Positions 50,720 through 58,376 of a stretch of 64,000 nt of DNA are shown piece by piece. The translations under genes and the position numbers were made by a program. The DNA comes from Bacilli bacterium (GTDB taxonomy: Bacteria; Bacillota_I; Bacilli_A; RFN20; CAG-449), in NCBI GenBank assembly GCA_900755065.1, contig CAAEFC010000006.1, positions 90,086 to 154,085 of the forward strand, written 5' to 3'. Each line of letters opens with the position of its first letter. Position 1 is the stretch's first letter. The notes beneath the pieces were generated by a model, which did no database searches, was not told the DNA's origin, and saw nothing but the letters and a program-made list of their open reading frames with translations.

Positions 50720-50930
50720 CAAAAAGATTGCATCTATTAATGCAACCCGTCGAAAGAATCAGATACATTAATAGCTCCTCTACAAAAAATTGTAGGAGTC
50801 TGTAATCTGTTATGGTTACAGCCCAACGACCTCAGATGCCTCTTCGGTGTTTCGGCAGACTATTCCTTTCGTTATCTTCACCGGATGCCTCCTCCGATAA
50901 GTACTGATAAAGTCTGCTCCTCTATTCAAT
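50720..50930 (-). promoter_or_regulatory. Lysine riboswitch (L box) with terminator
   Basis: Read on the minus strand from 50923: AGAGGAGC, then CCGGTGAAGATAACGAAAGG, then GTCTGCCGAA and GTTGGGCTGT, in the order and spacing of the lysine aptamer; P1 pairs near 50918-50923 with 50795-50798. The expression platform includes TTGCAT/ATGCAA (50728-50745) followed by TCTTTTT, a terminator, and an alternative stem around CTCCTACAA. Lysine binding should stop transcription of the importer genes. Confidence 0.88.
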
Positions 50931-50943
50931 CTTACAAGTCAGC

Positions 50944-50971
50944 ATTATAACGCCTTTTTCCGAAAGTGCAA
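50944..50971 (-). promoter_or_regulatory. Promoter of the lysine importer operon
   Basis: On the minus strand TTGCAC (50966-50971) and perfect TATAAT (50944-50949) with a 16-bp spacer, just upstream of the lysine aptamer. Confidence 0.65.
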
Positions 50972-51063
50972 CGGTTTTTCATAGATTGTGCGATTTTCAT
51001 TCGCCGAAACGTTGATTTCTTCGTATCCGAAAGATAAGATGAGATCGAATAAAGGGGGAAGCG

Positions 51064-51753
51064 ATGGAATTGGAAAAAGCGGTTTTCGAACGGAAGCAAT
51101 GGGATTTCTCCCTTATGGAAAAATACGGATTCGTTCGGAAAGATGAAAAATACGTGTATGAGAAAACGATCCTGAACGGGGAATTCAAGACCGTCGTCGA
51201 AGTCGACGCTTCCGGGAAGGTTCAGGGTTCGATCGTCGATCTTTCTCTCGACGAAGAGTACGAAAACTGGAAGATCGCATCGGTCCGGGGAGAATTCGTC
51301 GGGAAAGTCCGCGAAGCGTATTCGACGATTCTCGAAGAGATCGCGGCAAACTGCATGCATCCGTCTTTTTTCGTTTCGGCGCAGGCGAATCGGGTTGCCG
51401 AATGGATTCTAAGAGAATACGGCGACCGTCCCGAATCCGTCTTCCGGAATGCGCCCGGACACGGCTTGTTCCGGCACCCGGAAAGCCAAAAATGGTACGG
51501 ACTGATTCTGACGATCGATCTTGCCGCCCTGACGGGAACGAAGCGAAACGGCGAAATTCTCAATCTGAAAATCGATCCGGCGGAAAGCGGGACGATCCGG
51601 GAACGGAAGGGAATCTTTCCGGCTTACCACATGCATAAACAGAAATGGATATCGGTCGTTCTCGACGGATCGGTCGACGATGCGTTTCTTTTTCATCTGA
51701 TCGCCACCAGCCGGCTTCTTGCCGCGAAAGGGGAAAATCGGTCGAAACGCTGA
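51064..51753 (+). CDS. MmcQ/YjbR-like protein
   Basis: 229 residues. The N-terminal 90 residues (YENWKIASVRGEFVGKVREA) lead into a segment with RHPESQKWYGLILTID and a C-terminal YHMHKQKWISVVLDG, both characteristic of the MmcQ/YjbR (DUF419) CyaY-like fold. The C-terminal part equals a standard YjbR domain; the N-terminal part is also seen in longer family members. Function is uncertain; DNA binding has been proposed. AAAGGGGGAAG precedes the ATG. Confidence 0.82.
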   Translation: MELEKAVFERKQWDFSLMEKYGFVRKDEKYVYEKTILNGEFKTVVEVDASGKVQGSIVDLSLDEEYENWKIASVRGEFVGKVREAYSTILEEIAANCMHPSFFVSAQANRVAEWILREYGDRPESVFRNAPGHGLFRHPESQKWYGLILTIDLAALTGTKRNGEILNLKIDPAESGTIRERKGIFPAYHMHKQKWISVVLDGSVDDAFLFHLIATSRLLAAKGENRSKR

Positions 51754-51796
51754 TAAAAACGCATTCCCGACGAATACTAAAAATCGGGAGCAAAAA

Positions 51797-52789
51797 ATGA
51801 AAATACTGTTTTACGGCGCAAAGAACTATGAGTGCAGGGCGTTTCAAAGCCGATTACCGCAGTACAACGGCATTGAAATCACTTTTGTGGAAGCCGAATT
51901 GGAAATCCATACGGCGGAAATGGCTTCGGGTTACGAAGCGGTCTGCCTTTTCGTTCATCATTCCGTCGATGATGGGATCGCCCGGATTCTGAAAAAGACC
52001 GGCGTCCGCCTGATTCTACTAAGGTGCGCCGGATTCAATCAGATCGATCTCTCTGCCTGTCAGAAAGAAGATCTTCTCATCATGCGCGTACCCGACTATT
52101 CGCCGGAAGCCATCGCGGAAATGGCGATGAGTCTGGCTCTGGCGGTCAACCGGAAAATTCACAAGGCCTATATCAAAGTGCGGGAAAACAATTTTTCTCT
52201 GGTCGGACTGACCGGCGTGAATTTCTTCGGAAAGACGGCCGGAATCGTCGGATTCGGCAGGATCGGTCAGGCGATGGCGCGCATCTGCCACGGATTCGGC
52301 ATGAACGTGATCGCATACGACGCGTATCCGTCTAAAAAGGTAGCCTATGTGCGGAAAGTGACGGTAAGCGAATTGATGGAAATGTCCGATCTGATCTCTT
52401 TGCACTGCCCGTTGAATGCGGAAACGCATCATCTCATCGATGAACAAACCATCGCGCAGATGAAAGACGGAGTCATTCTGGTCAATACTTCGCGGGGCGG
52501 TCTGGTCAAAACCGACGATCTAATCAAGGGAATACGCGAAAAGAAATTTTTCGGCGTTGCGTTGGATGTGTATGAAGAAGAGAGCGAATTCGTCTTCGAG
52601 AATCGGGAAGAGAACATTCTGGCGCATTCCACGCCGGCGCGGCTTCTTTCGTTTCCCAACGTCATCGTCACTTCGCATCAGGCTTTTCTGACGGAAGAGG
52701 CGCTGGACGCGATCGCAAAGACGACGTTGGACAATGCGTTGAGTTACCTGAACCGGCGACCGATCGAAGCCCATATCGTCAAAAAATAA
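51797..52789 (+). CDS. D-2-hydroxyacid dehydrogenase (D-lactate dehydrogenase-like)
   Basis: 330 residues from the ATG at 51797; the frame open from 51719 lies within the preceding gene. The NAD-binding motif is GIVGFGRIGQAMARI; LLRCAGFNQIDL, NTSRGGLVKTDDLI, ALDVYEEES and SHQAFLTEEALDAIA are typical, with catalytic Arg after VNTS, Glu in YEEES and His in TSHQAF. The YEEES and SHQAFLT wording fits LdhA-type D-lactate dehydrogenases of fermentative bacteria, which recycle NADH by reducing pyruvate. It ends ten bases before the lexA promoter and may be cotranscribed with the YjbR-like gene. Confidence 0.92.
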   Translation: MKILFYGAKNYECRAFQSRLPQYNGIEITFVEAELEIHTAEMASGYEAVCLFVHHSVDDGIARILKKTGVRLILLRCAGFNQIDLSACQKEDLLIMRVPDYSPEAIAEMAMSLALAVNRKIHKAYIKVRENNFSLVGLTGVNFFGKTAGIVGFGRIGQAMARICHGFGMNVIAYDAYPSKKVAYVRKVTVSELMEMSDLISLHCPLNAETHHLIDEQTIAQMKDGVILVNTSRGGLVKTDDLIKGIREKKFFGVALDVYEEESEFVFENREENILAHSTPARLLSFPNVIVTSHQAFLTEEALDAIAKTTLDNALSYLNRRPIEAHIVKK

Positions 52790-52798
52790 AATTTCCTC

Positions 52799-52828
52799 TT
52801 GACAAAGGGACTCAGAAGCAAAGATAAT
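52799..52828 (+). promoter_or_regulatory. lexA promoter
   Basis: TTGACA at 52799-52804 and GATAAT at 52823-52828 with an 18-bp spacer. Confidence 0.75.
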
Positions 52829-52835
52829 AGAACTA

Positions 52836-52849
52836 CGAACGAACGTTCT
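52836..52849. promoter_or_regulatory. SOS box (LexA operator)
   Basis: CGAACGAACGTTCT matches the Bacillus-type LexA box CGAACRNRYGTTCG in all but the last base. It lies over the transcription start, giving LexA autoregulation and SOS control of the following three to four genes. Confidence 0.88.
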
Positions 52850-52869
52850 CGGTTGCGGAGGAAAGAAGA

Positions 52870-53460
52870 ATGAGCGAAAGAAATCGTGTCCAGGAAGAAA
52901 GAGTGTACCGGTACGTGGAAGAATATTGCGAAAGGTATCAGGGAAGCCCGAGCGTGGACGAAGTGGCGAAAGCGATCGGACGGTCGAAAAGCACGACGCA
53001 CAAAGTGCTGAAAAGGCTGGAAGAGGAGAAAAGGCTGTACCGTAACGAAAAAGGAAACTACGTGAAAGAGAAAGAGACGTACGGAATCCGGAAGATCCCT
53101 CTGGTCGGAGTGATCGCCTGCGGAAAACCGATCTACGCGGAAGAGAACATCGAAAGTTATCTGCCCTTGCCGAGCGAGATGTTCGGAAGAGGGGAGTACT
53201 ACGCGCTGAAAGCGAAGGGAGACTCGATGATCGGAGCGGGAATCGACGACGGGGATATCGTATTCGTCCGGAAGCAGGATTATGCGAAAGAGGGCGATAT
53301 CGTCGTCGCGTTGATCGAAGACGAGGCGACGTTGAAGAGAATGAAGATCGGGAAAGACAAGAGAATCGTGCTGCACGCGGAAAATGATCGTTACGCAGAT
53401 ATCGAGACGGAAGAATTGCGGATACAGGGCGTAGCGGTGAAAGTGCTGAAAACGATCTGA
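52870..53460 (+). CDS. lexA: LexA repressor
   Basis: 196 residues. A winged helix N-terminal domain (SPSVDEVAKAIGRSKSTTHK) is followed by the S24 peptidase domain with the latent active site: S119 in KGDSMIGAGI and K156 in EATLKRM. The self-cleavage site is C84-G85 in VIACGKP, where most LexA proteins have Ala-Gly; UmuD uses Cys-Gly, so cleavage is still expected. GGAGG lies eight bases before the ATG. The upstream promoter carries an SOS box. It is followed closely by a small gene of unknown function. Confidence 0.95.
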   Translation: MSERNRVQEERVYRYVEEYCERYQGSPSVDEVAKAIGRSKSTTHKVLKRLEEEKRLYRNEKGNYVKEKETYGIRKIPLVGVIACGKPIYAEENIESYLPLPSEMFGRGEYYALKAKGDSMIGAGIDDGDIVFVRKQDYAKEGDIVVALIEDEATLKRMKIGKDKRIVLHAENDRYADIETEELRIQGVAVKVLKTI

Positions 53461-53473
53461 GGAGAATGCAAAG

Positions 53474-53830
53474 ATGAATTACAGTTATGCGAAAGGCATG
53501 GACAGGACGATACAGGAACTGGAAGAATACGGATTCGAGATCGAGAAAGAAGGAGAGAATTATCTTGTCTCGTTCGACGGAAGCCTGAGAAAGCAATGGG
53601 AGAAGTACGTAACGGAGCGGATCGGGACGAATGAATGGAACGAATACGTGAACGGCGAAGAGATCGTCTTCCTGTTCCGGACGGAAGAGGGAATGCGGAA
53701 GTACGTGGTGAAAAACGGGGAGAACGAAGAAGTGCTGCGCCTGTGCGAAAAGATGAGCCGACATCGTTACGATTCGCTTCTCGCGATGCTCAAGGCCAAT
53801 CCCTTTTATCGCCTGATTCTGGCAAAATAA
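53474..53830 (+). CDS. Unknown protein in the lexA operon
   Basis: 118 residues; GAGGAG precedes the ATG, 13 bases after lexA. Mostly charged helical sequence with segments MDRTIQELEEYGFEIEKE, FLFRTEEGMRKYVVKNG and a C-terminal SLLAMLKANPFYRLILAK. No family recognised. Its codon usage (GAA/GGA/AGA-rich) resembles lexA, unlike the next gene. Position places it under SOS control; it might be a damage-induced regulator such as a division inhibitor, but no membrane helix is present. Confidence 0.65.
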   Translation: MNYSYAKGMDRTIQELEEYGFEIEKEGENYLVSFDGSLRKQWEKYVTERIGTNEWNEYVNGEEIVFLFRTEEGMRKYVVKNGENEEVLRLCEKMSRHRYDSLLAMLKANPFYRLILAK

Positions 53831-53842
53831 AGGAGGAAAGAA

Positions 53843-54424
53843 ATGAAAGTATACGAAAAATGCCCGCAGTTGGAGAGCGAACGCTTTTTCCTGCGACTCG
53901 TCGAGGAGAAAGACGGAAGCGACCTGCTGGATGTCTATGGCGATAAGAACGCTTTGCCGTTTTTCAACAGCGACAACTGTCACGGGGATAATTTCTACTA
54001 TCCGACGGAAGAGAAGATGTTGAATGCCATTCGCTTCTGGCTTTCTTCTTACCGGGAGCGGTGGTTTATTCGTTGGGCGATCGTCGATAAGGCAACGAGA
54101 AAGGCGATCGGAACAATCGAGATGTTTCATCGGGAATCCGACGACGCGTTCAATCATTCGGGCGTGCTCCGCCTCGACGTAGGGAGCCGTTACGAAAAGG
54201 AGAAGGATCTTTTCGACATTCTGGCTTTGATTGTGCCGCCGTCGTTCGATTGGTTCTCCTGTGCGGAAGTGATTACCAAAGCGCCGGTTTACGCGATCGA
54301 AAGAATTCGCGCGCTGTCGCGGTTTGGATTCGTCGAATCGGAGCGCCGCATGATCGGGACGCACGATCGCTATGTGTACAAAGACTATTGGACGATCGCC
54401 AAAGAAACGGCAATCAAAGGATAA
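53843..54424 (+). CDS. GNAT acetyltransferase (RimJ/RimL-like)
   Basis: 193 residues. LESERFFLRLVEEKDGSDLL is the usual start of the RimJ/RimL branch; RWAIVDKATRKAIGTIEMFHR and VGSRYEKEKDLFDIL fit beta-4 and the acetyl-CoA loop region, although the Q/RxxGxG/A motif is degenerate, so cofactor binding is uncertain. AGGAGG precedes the ATG. It may belong to the lexA operon, being 12 bases downstream of the previous gene, or be a read-through passenger. Confidence 0.72.
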   Translation: MKVYEKCPQLESERFFLRLVEEKDGSDLLDVYGDKNALPFFNSDNCHGDNFYYPTEEKMLNAIRFWLSSYRERWFIRWAIVDKATRKAIGTIEMFHRESDDAFNHSGVLRLDVGSRYEKEKDLFDILALIVPPSFDWFSCAEVITKAPVYAIERIRALSRFGFVESERRMIGTHDRYVYKDYWTIAKETAIKG

Positions 54425-54438
54425 GGGAGGAAATGGAA

Positions 54439-54963
54439 ATGAATCGTTCGACATTGGAAGTTCTGAAAACGCGAAGGAGTATCCGCAAGTTCAAAGCGGA
54501 ACCGGTTCCGGAGGAGGCACTCCGTCAGATCATCGAGGCAGGGCTGTATGCGCCGACGGGAAGAGGAAGTCAGAATCCGATCATCATCGCCGTTACCGAT
54601 CCGGAAGTCCGTGCGGAAATCGCCCGGGCCAATGCCGAGGTCATGGGGAGAAGCGGCATCGATCCGTTTTACGGCGCGCCGGCGATCCTGATCGTTTTAA
54701 GCAAAAGAGACCGTTTGGCCAAATACGACGGCAGTTGCGTGATCAGCAATCTGATGAACGCGGCTTGGGCGCTCGGCATCGGCTCCTGCTGGATTCACCG
54801 GGCCGAAGAGGAGTTTGATTCGCCGTTTGGGAAGGAACTTCTCCGTTCTCTGCACATCGACGGCGATTACGAAGGAATCGGACACGTTGCTTTGGGCTAT
54901 ATCGACGGCGATCTTCCCGAAGCGAAGCCGCGAAAAGAAAACCGCGTGTTTTACATACGGTAA
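54439..54963 (+). CDS. Nitroreductase family protein
   Basis: 174 residues from the ATG at 54439, eight bases after GGGAGG; the ATG at 54433 is too near the site. VLKTRRSIRKFKAEPVPEE and EAGLYAPTGRGSQNPIIIAV are classical FMN-binding nitroreductase segments; NLMNAAWALGIGSCWIHRAEE and HVALGYIDG complete the fold. It reduces nitro compounds, quinones or flavin substrates with NAD(P)H. It is followed by a terminator and is probably the last gene of the SOS-linked cluster. Confidence 0.92.
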   Translation: MNRSTLEVLKTRRSIRKFKAEPVPEEALRQIIEAGLYAPTGRGSQNPIIIAVTDPEVRAEIARANAEVMGRSGIDPFYGAPAILIVLSKRDRLAKYDGSCVISNLMNAAWALGIGSCWIHRAEEEFDSPFGKELLRSLHIDGDYEGIGHVALGYIDGDLPEAKPRKENRVFYIR

Positions 54964-54991
54964 ATATAGTTCACGGATACAGTATTTTTTT

Positions 54992-55026
54992 CGCGGTTTC
55001 CTTTTCATCAGGGGACCGCGTTTTTT
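54992..55026 (+). terminator. Terminator after the nitroreductase gene
   Basis: Stem CGCGGTTTCC/GGGGACCGCG with a nine-base loop and six T residues. It also overlaps the end of the convergent channel gene. Confidence 0.85.
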
Positions 55027-55678
55027 ATTGTCCGTTGGCTTTCGATGAGCAACGGATCAGACCGTAAAAGGCGATCGATCCCGCTGAATTTCCTAAAATG
55101 ATCAATAGAATCGAACCGATGGCTTTTCCGTTCCAGGCGTTTGCCGCGGAAAAGTAAAACATATCCGCGACGCAGTGTTCAAATCCCGTGAGAATAAAGA
55201 TGGCGACCGGAAGAAAAATCCCGATCGCTTTGATCAGAGGGTGAAAATCTCTCCGGGCGATTTCGACGGCGAGAAAAATCAGAATGCCGCAGAAAAAAGA
55301 CAGAATCAGGAGATTGACCGGGGAAGAGGATAACTTGGTTTCGCTGAGCGCAAGAGCGTTCTGATAAATGACGTTCAGGCGACTATCGCAAGTATGCCCG
55401 AAATAAAAGAGGTAGCCGGTTCCGACCGAGCCGATCGCGTTGCCGATCAGGCAGATCAGAAGGTCGAGAAGGAAGGACGGCTTGTTTTCAAAAACGTAAC
55501 CGATTTTCCCGGTATACAGGTAAAGTTTCAGGAAGATGACGACGAAGAGACCGAAGGCGAAGAGAAGCGACGCGCCGATCAGCGAACTTTCCTTTGCCGA
55601 AAGGAAGACAAGACCGCCGATGCTGATCAGAATTCCGGCGGTGACAGACGAGATGAAAACGGAAAAAAGTCTTTTCAT
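55025..55678 (-). CDS. Formate/nitrite transporter (FocA/NirC) family channel
   Basis: 217 residues with six hydrophobic segments. FILTGFEHCVADMFYF carries the conserved pore His of the family, and GILISIGGLVFLSA at the N-terminus and ILIFLAVEIARRD near the middle fit helices 1 and 3-4. It is shorter than usual (about 250-285). Formate, a fermentation product, is the most plausible substrate; nitrite or hydrosulfide cannot be excluded. Monocistronic, divergent from the small helical protein gene. Confidence 0.85.
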   Translation of the reverse strand: MKRLFSVFISSVTAGILISIGGLVFLSAKESSLIGASLLFAFGLFVVIFLKLYLYTGKIGYVFENKPSFLLDLLICLIGNAIGSVGTGYLFYFGHTCDSRLNVIYQNALALSETKLSSSPVNLLILSFFCGILIFLAVEIARRDFHPLIKAIGIFLPVAIFILTGFEHCVADMFYFSAANAWNGKAIGSILLIILGNSAGSIAFYGLIRCSSKANGQ

Positions 55679-55806
55679 AAGGGTACCTCGTTTCTATTCT
55701 ATCAGCATCGACGCCGTTCGTTAAGTTTTTTCGTTTCCTTCTGCTTCGTAAGGCGAATAGTTTTTTTTCGCACTGCCATACTAGTGATGAAAAGGAGTGG
55801 ATTATC

Positions 55807-56247
55807 ATGAAACAGGAAAACGTTATGAATCACTTCGTCTCGGCAATTCAGATGGGCGAAGAGATATTCGGAATTTATCGGGAAAAGGCGGAGGATCAGA
55901 AACTCAAACTGATTCTGATCGATTTGATTGCGTCGTTCGGAACGCAGAAAGAAAACCTGATCAACGATTTGATCGCGGCGAACTTTACCATCGAGGACGG
56001 CCTTTCGATGTTGCAGAAAAATGCAATCGCGATGGAGCGCATGCGCGTCAAACTCATTCAGAACGATTACGATCTGGGGATCCGCATCATTGATGCGATG
56101 AGTTCGGCCATCAAAGGAGCCTTGAAGTACTATCGGAAGTGCGACGCGGAAATCCGCATTCGATTCCGCAAGTCGATCCGCGAGATCCTCGTCAACTACG
56201 AGAACATCATCGGCAAAATCAAAACCTATCTGATCAATCTGGATTAA
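55807..56247 (+). CDS. Small helical protein, possibly ferritin-like four-helix bundle
   Basis: 146 residues, almost entirely helical by amino acid pattern, without membrane segments. The order of helices (MGEEIFGIYREKAEDQKLKL, then IDLIASFGTQKENLINDL, then a long C-terminal pair) recalls the DUF2383/PA2169 ferritin-like bundle, but the metal ligands cannot be confirmed. AAAGGAG lies 13 bases before the ATG. It is alone upstream of an ABC-F gene with its own leader. Function unknown. Confidence 0.55.
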   Translation: MKQENVMNHFVSAIQMGEEIFGIYREKAEDQKLKLILIDLIASFGTQKENLINDLIAANFTIEDGLSMLQKNAIAMERMRVKLIQNDYDLGIRIIDAMSSAIKGALKYYRKCDAEIRIRFRKSIREILVNYENIIGKIKTYLINLD

Positions 56248-56252
56248 GGATC

Positions 56253-56366
56253 TTGCCAAAGGCGGGCATCCGTGTTATTCTTGGTTGGGGTGATCGAAGT
56301 GAGAATCTGAAACCGATTCTTTTGAAAAAGGCAAATATCTTTCTGGACAGACGGGAGGATAGACTT
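56253..56366 (+). promoter_or_regulatory. Promoter and possible attenuator leader of the ABC-F gene
   Basis: TTGCCA (56253-56258) and TATTCT (56276-56281), 17 bp apart. The leader holds a six-codon open frame (GTG 56290 to TGA 56310) overlapping a hairpin AGAATC/GATTCT (56302-56320) followed by TTT. Ribosome-mediated attenuation is known for ABC-F resistance genes; here the fold is weak. Confidence 0.4.
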
Positions 56367-57908
56367 ATGCAAGAAATCAAAATCGGCAATTTGTCGTTGA
56401 GAATACGGAACGGAAAGGAAATCGTCCGCGATTTCACCGCCGTATTGCATGCCGGAGACAAATTGTTTATCATCGGCGAAGAGGGTAACGGCAAGACGAC
56501 GTTGCTCAAATTTATTTACGATTCTCATTTGACCGAGCGTTACGCGGAAGGAACGAAGCGCATTCCGGATATTCGGATCGGATATCTGGAACAGCAGTTG
56601 GATCCGCTTTGGGAAAACCATACGGTGTTTGAATTTCTGTTCACGCACCGTTTATACGAAAACTTAGATTATGAATTTTATCGCGATTGGAAGAAAATCG
56701 AAAGCGTATTTGCTGCTTTTCAATTACAAGAATCCGAAATGGAGAACCGCCTGATCCGATCCTGTTCGGGCGGCGAAAAAGTCAAACTGCAATGGATCAA
56801 ATTGTTGATACGGAAATACGATCTGCTTCTGCTCGATGAGCCGACCAACGATCTGGACGCGGAATCGGTGCAGAAAATGGAAAGAATTCTGTGCGACGAA
56901 TCGACGCCGATGATCGTTGTTTCGCACGACGAGTCGCTGATCCGGAGCGCGGCGAATCAGATCCTGCATCTGGAACAGATCAAAGACAAGACGGAAATGC
57001 GTTTTACGTATTTCAAGGGCAGTTACGGCGCGTATCTGAGCCGGAGGTCGGCGGATTTTGCCCGTCAGAAAAGGGATCACGTCCGGACCAAAAGAGAAAA
57101 AGAAAGCCTGGCGGATCGCTTGTCAAGACAGCATCAGTTGGTCGAGAACGATCTCAACCGTGCGGTGAGAGACCCTGTACAGGGAAGACTGCTGGCGAAA
57201 AAAATGAAGAATATCAAGGCGCAGGAGAAACGTCTGGAAAAGATGGAAATCACGTCCCAACCGGATTTCGAGCAGGACATTTCCTTGTTTTTCGATGATG
57301 CCGTCGAACTGCACCCGAAGACGAAGATTCTCGATCTTCGCGGACAAACGCTTCAAATCGGCGACCGGGTGCTGATCGAAACGTACGACTTTTCTTTCAG
57401 CGGAAGGACGCACGTCGTCATCACCGGCGACAACGGCGCGGGCAAGACGACCTTATTGAAGGAACTGTACCGGCGAATCGACCGGACGCGTTTTCGCGTG
57501 CAGTATGTTCCGCAGAATTACGGCGAACTTCTTTCGGGGCAAATGTCGGTTCTGGATTACCTCAGCGAAGAACTTGTCGATTCTTCAAAGGAAACCCGGC
57601 GTCAGATCATGACGCTTCTAGGTTGCCTCCATTTTGAAGAAAAGGAAATGCGCGGCGCCTTATCCGATTTAAGCGGCGGTCAGAAAGTCAAGGTTCTGAT
57701 CGCGCTGATCGCCCTGAAAAAAGCCGACGTGCTTGTTCTCGACGAGATCACGCGCAATCTGTCGCCGTTATCTGAACCGCGCGTCCGCGCGATCCTGAAA
57801 GATTTCAAAGGAGCGATTCTTTCCGTTTCGCACGATCGGAAATTCATCGAAGAGGTCGGCGAACAGGTTTACGCGATCCGAATGCGGAAACTCGTCCGTC
57901 TCCGGTGA
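56367..57908 (+). CDS. ABC-F family ATPase, possible ribosome protection protein
   Basis: 513 residues from the ATG at 56367, eight bases after GGGAGG; the frame open from 56139 overlaps the preceding gene. Two ATPase domains without membrane helices: GEEGNGKTT/RSCSGGEKVKLQW/LLLLDEPTNDLD in the first, GDNGAGKTT/SDLSGGQKVKVL/VLVLDEITRNLSPLSEP in the second. A charged interdomain linker (residues about 220-300) forms the helical arm that reaches the ribosome. The second Walker B has DEI in place of DEP. TRNLSPLS resembles Lsa/Vga-type and related proteins, so drug protection is possible but unproved. Confidence 0.85.
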   Translation: MQEIKIGNLSLRIRNGKEIVRDFTAVLHAGDKLFIIGEEGNGKTTLLKFIYDSHLTERYAEGTKRIPDIRIGYLEQQLDPLWENHTVFEFLFTHRLYENLDYEFYRDWKKIESVFAAFQLQESEMENRLIRSCSGGEKVKLQWIKLLIRKYDLLLLDEPTNDLDAESVQKMERILCDESTPMIVVSHDESLIRSAANQILHLEQIKDKTEMRFTYFKGSYGAYLSRRSADFARQKRDHVRTKREKESLADRLSRQHQLVENDLNRAVRDPVQGRLLAKKMKNIKAQEKRLEKMEITSQPDFEQDISLFFDDAVELHPKTKILDLRGQTLQIGDRVLIETYDFSFSGRTHVVITGDNGAGKTTLLKELYRRIDRTRFRVQYVPQNYGELLSGQMSVLDYLSEELVDSSKETRRQIMTLLGCLHFEEKEMRGALSDLSGGQKVKVLIALIALKKADVLVLDEITRNLSPLSEPRVRAILKDFKGAILSVSHDRKFIEEVGEQVYAIRMRKLVRLR

Positions 57909-57925
57909 AGCGGCGGACGAGGAAT

Positions 57926-57948
57926 TTTTGAAATCGCATATTTCAAAA
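57926..57948. promoter_or_regulatory. Inverted repeat in the regulator promoter
   Basis: TTTTGAAAT-N5-ATTTCAAAA, perfect nine-base arms overlapping the -35 of the promoter below. A likely operator, perhaps for autoregulation by the metal-dependent regulator; there is no T run that would make it a good terminator for the ABC-F gene. Confidence 0.6.
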
Positions 57949-57969
57949 CCGTCGGAAAAGGATTATAAT
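57941..57969 (+). promoter_or_regulatory. Promoter of the DtxR/MntR-like gene
   Basis: TTTCAA at 57941-57946 and perfect TATAAT at 57964-57969 with a 17-bp spacer. Confidence 0.65.
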
Positions 57970-57992
57970 AAAACTTAAATCGGAGGTATCTT

Positions 57993-58376
57993 ATGAAAAC
58001 GTTTGAATCAGAAGAGATGTATCTGGAAACGATCCTGATTTTACAGCAGAAGAATGCGGCGGTAAGGTCGATCGACATCGCGCGCGAATTGAATTATTCC
58101 CGGCCGAGCGTGTCCCGCGGCGTCAATCTTTTGCAGAAAAAAGGGTTCATCGCGATCGAAAAGAACGGGCTGATCCGCTTTACCGAAACGGGAAAAGCCA
58201 AGGCCGAATCGGTTTACGAGCGGCACAGAGTCATCACCGAACTTTTGGTTTCGACGGGCGCGGACAGGGAATTGGCCGAAGAAAACGCATGCCGGATCGA
58301 ACACGTCATTTCCGAGGAGATGTTCGAGATACTGAAAAAATACGTGATCGAGAGAAAAGGAGAAGAATCATGTTAG
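57993..58376 (+). CDS. DtxR/MntR-family metal-dependent regulator
   Basis: 127 residues. SEEMYLETILILQQKN and VRSIDIARELNYSRPSVSRGVN form the winged helix of the iron/manganese-dependent repressor family; FTETGKAKAESVYERHRVIT and ACRIEHVISEEMFEIL provide the conserved His and Glu metal ligands and dimer helix. It lacks the SH3-like third domain, as MntR does. GGAGG precedes the ATG. The stop overlaps the start of a frameshifted alcohol dehydrogenase gene. Metal (Fe or Mn) and targets are unknown. Confidence 0.85.
   Translation: MKTFESEEMYLETILILQQKNAAVRSIDIARELNYSRPSVSRGVNLLQKKGFIAIEKNGLIRFTETGKAKAESVYERHRVITELLVSTGADRELAEENACRIEHVISEEMFEILKKYVIERKGEESC

Noticed and set aside
52520..54454. 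644-codon minus-strand open frame across lexA and neighbours
   Set aside because: It spans several real genes and a promoter on the other strand, and its sequence is low-complexity Ser/Arg/Phe.
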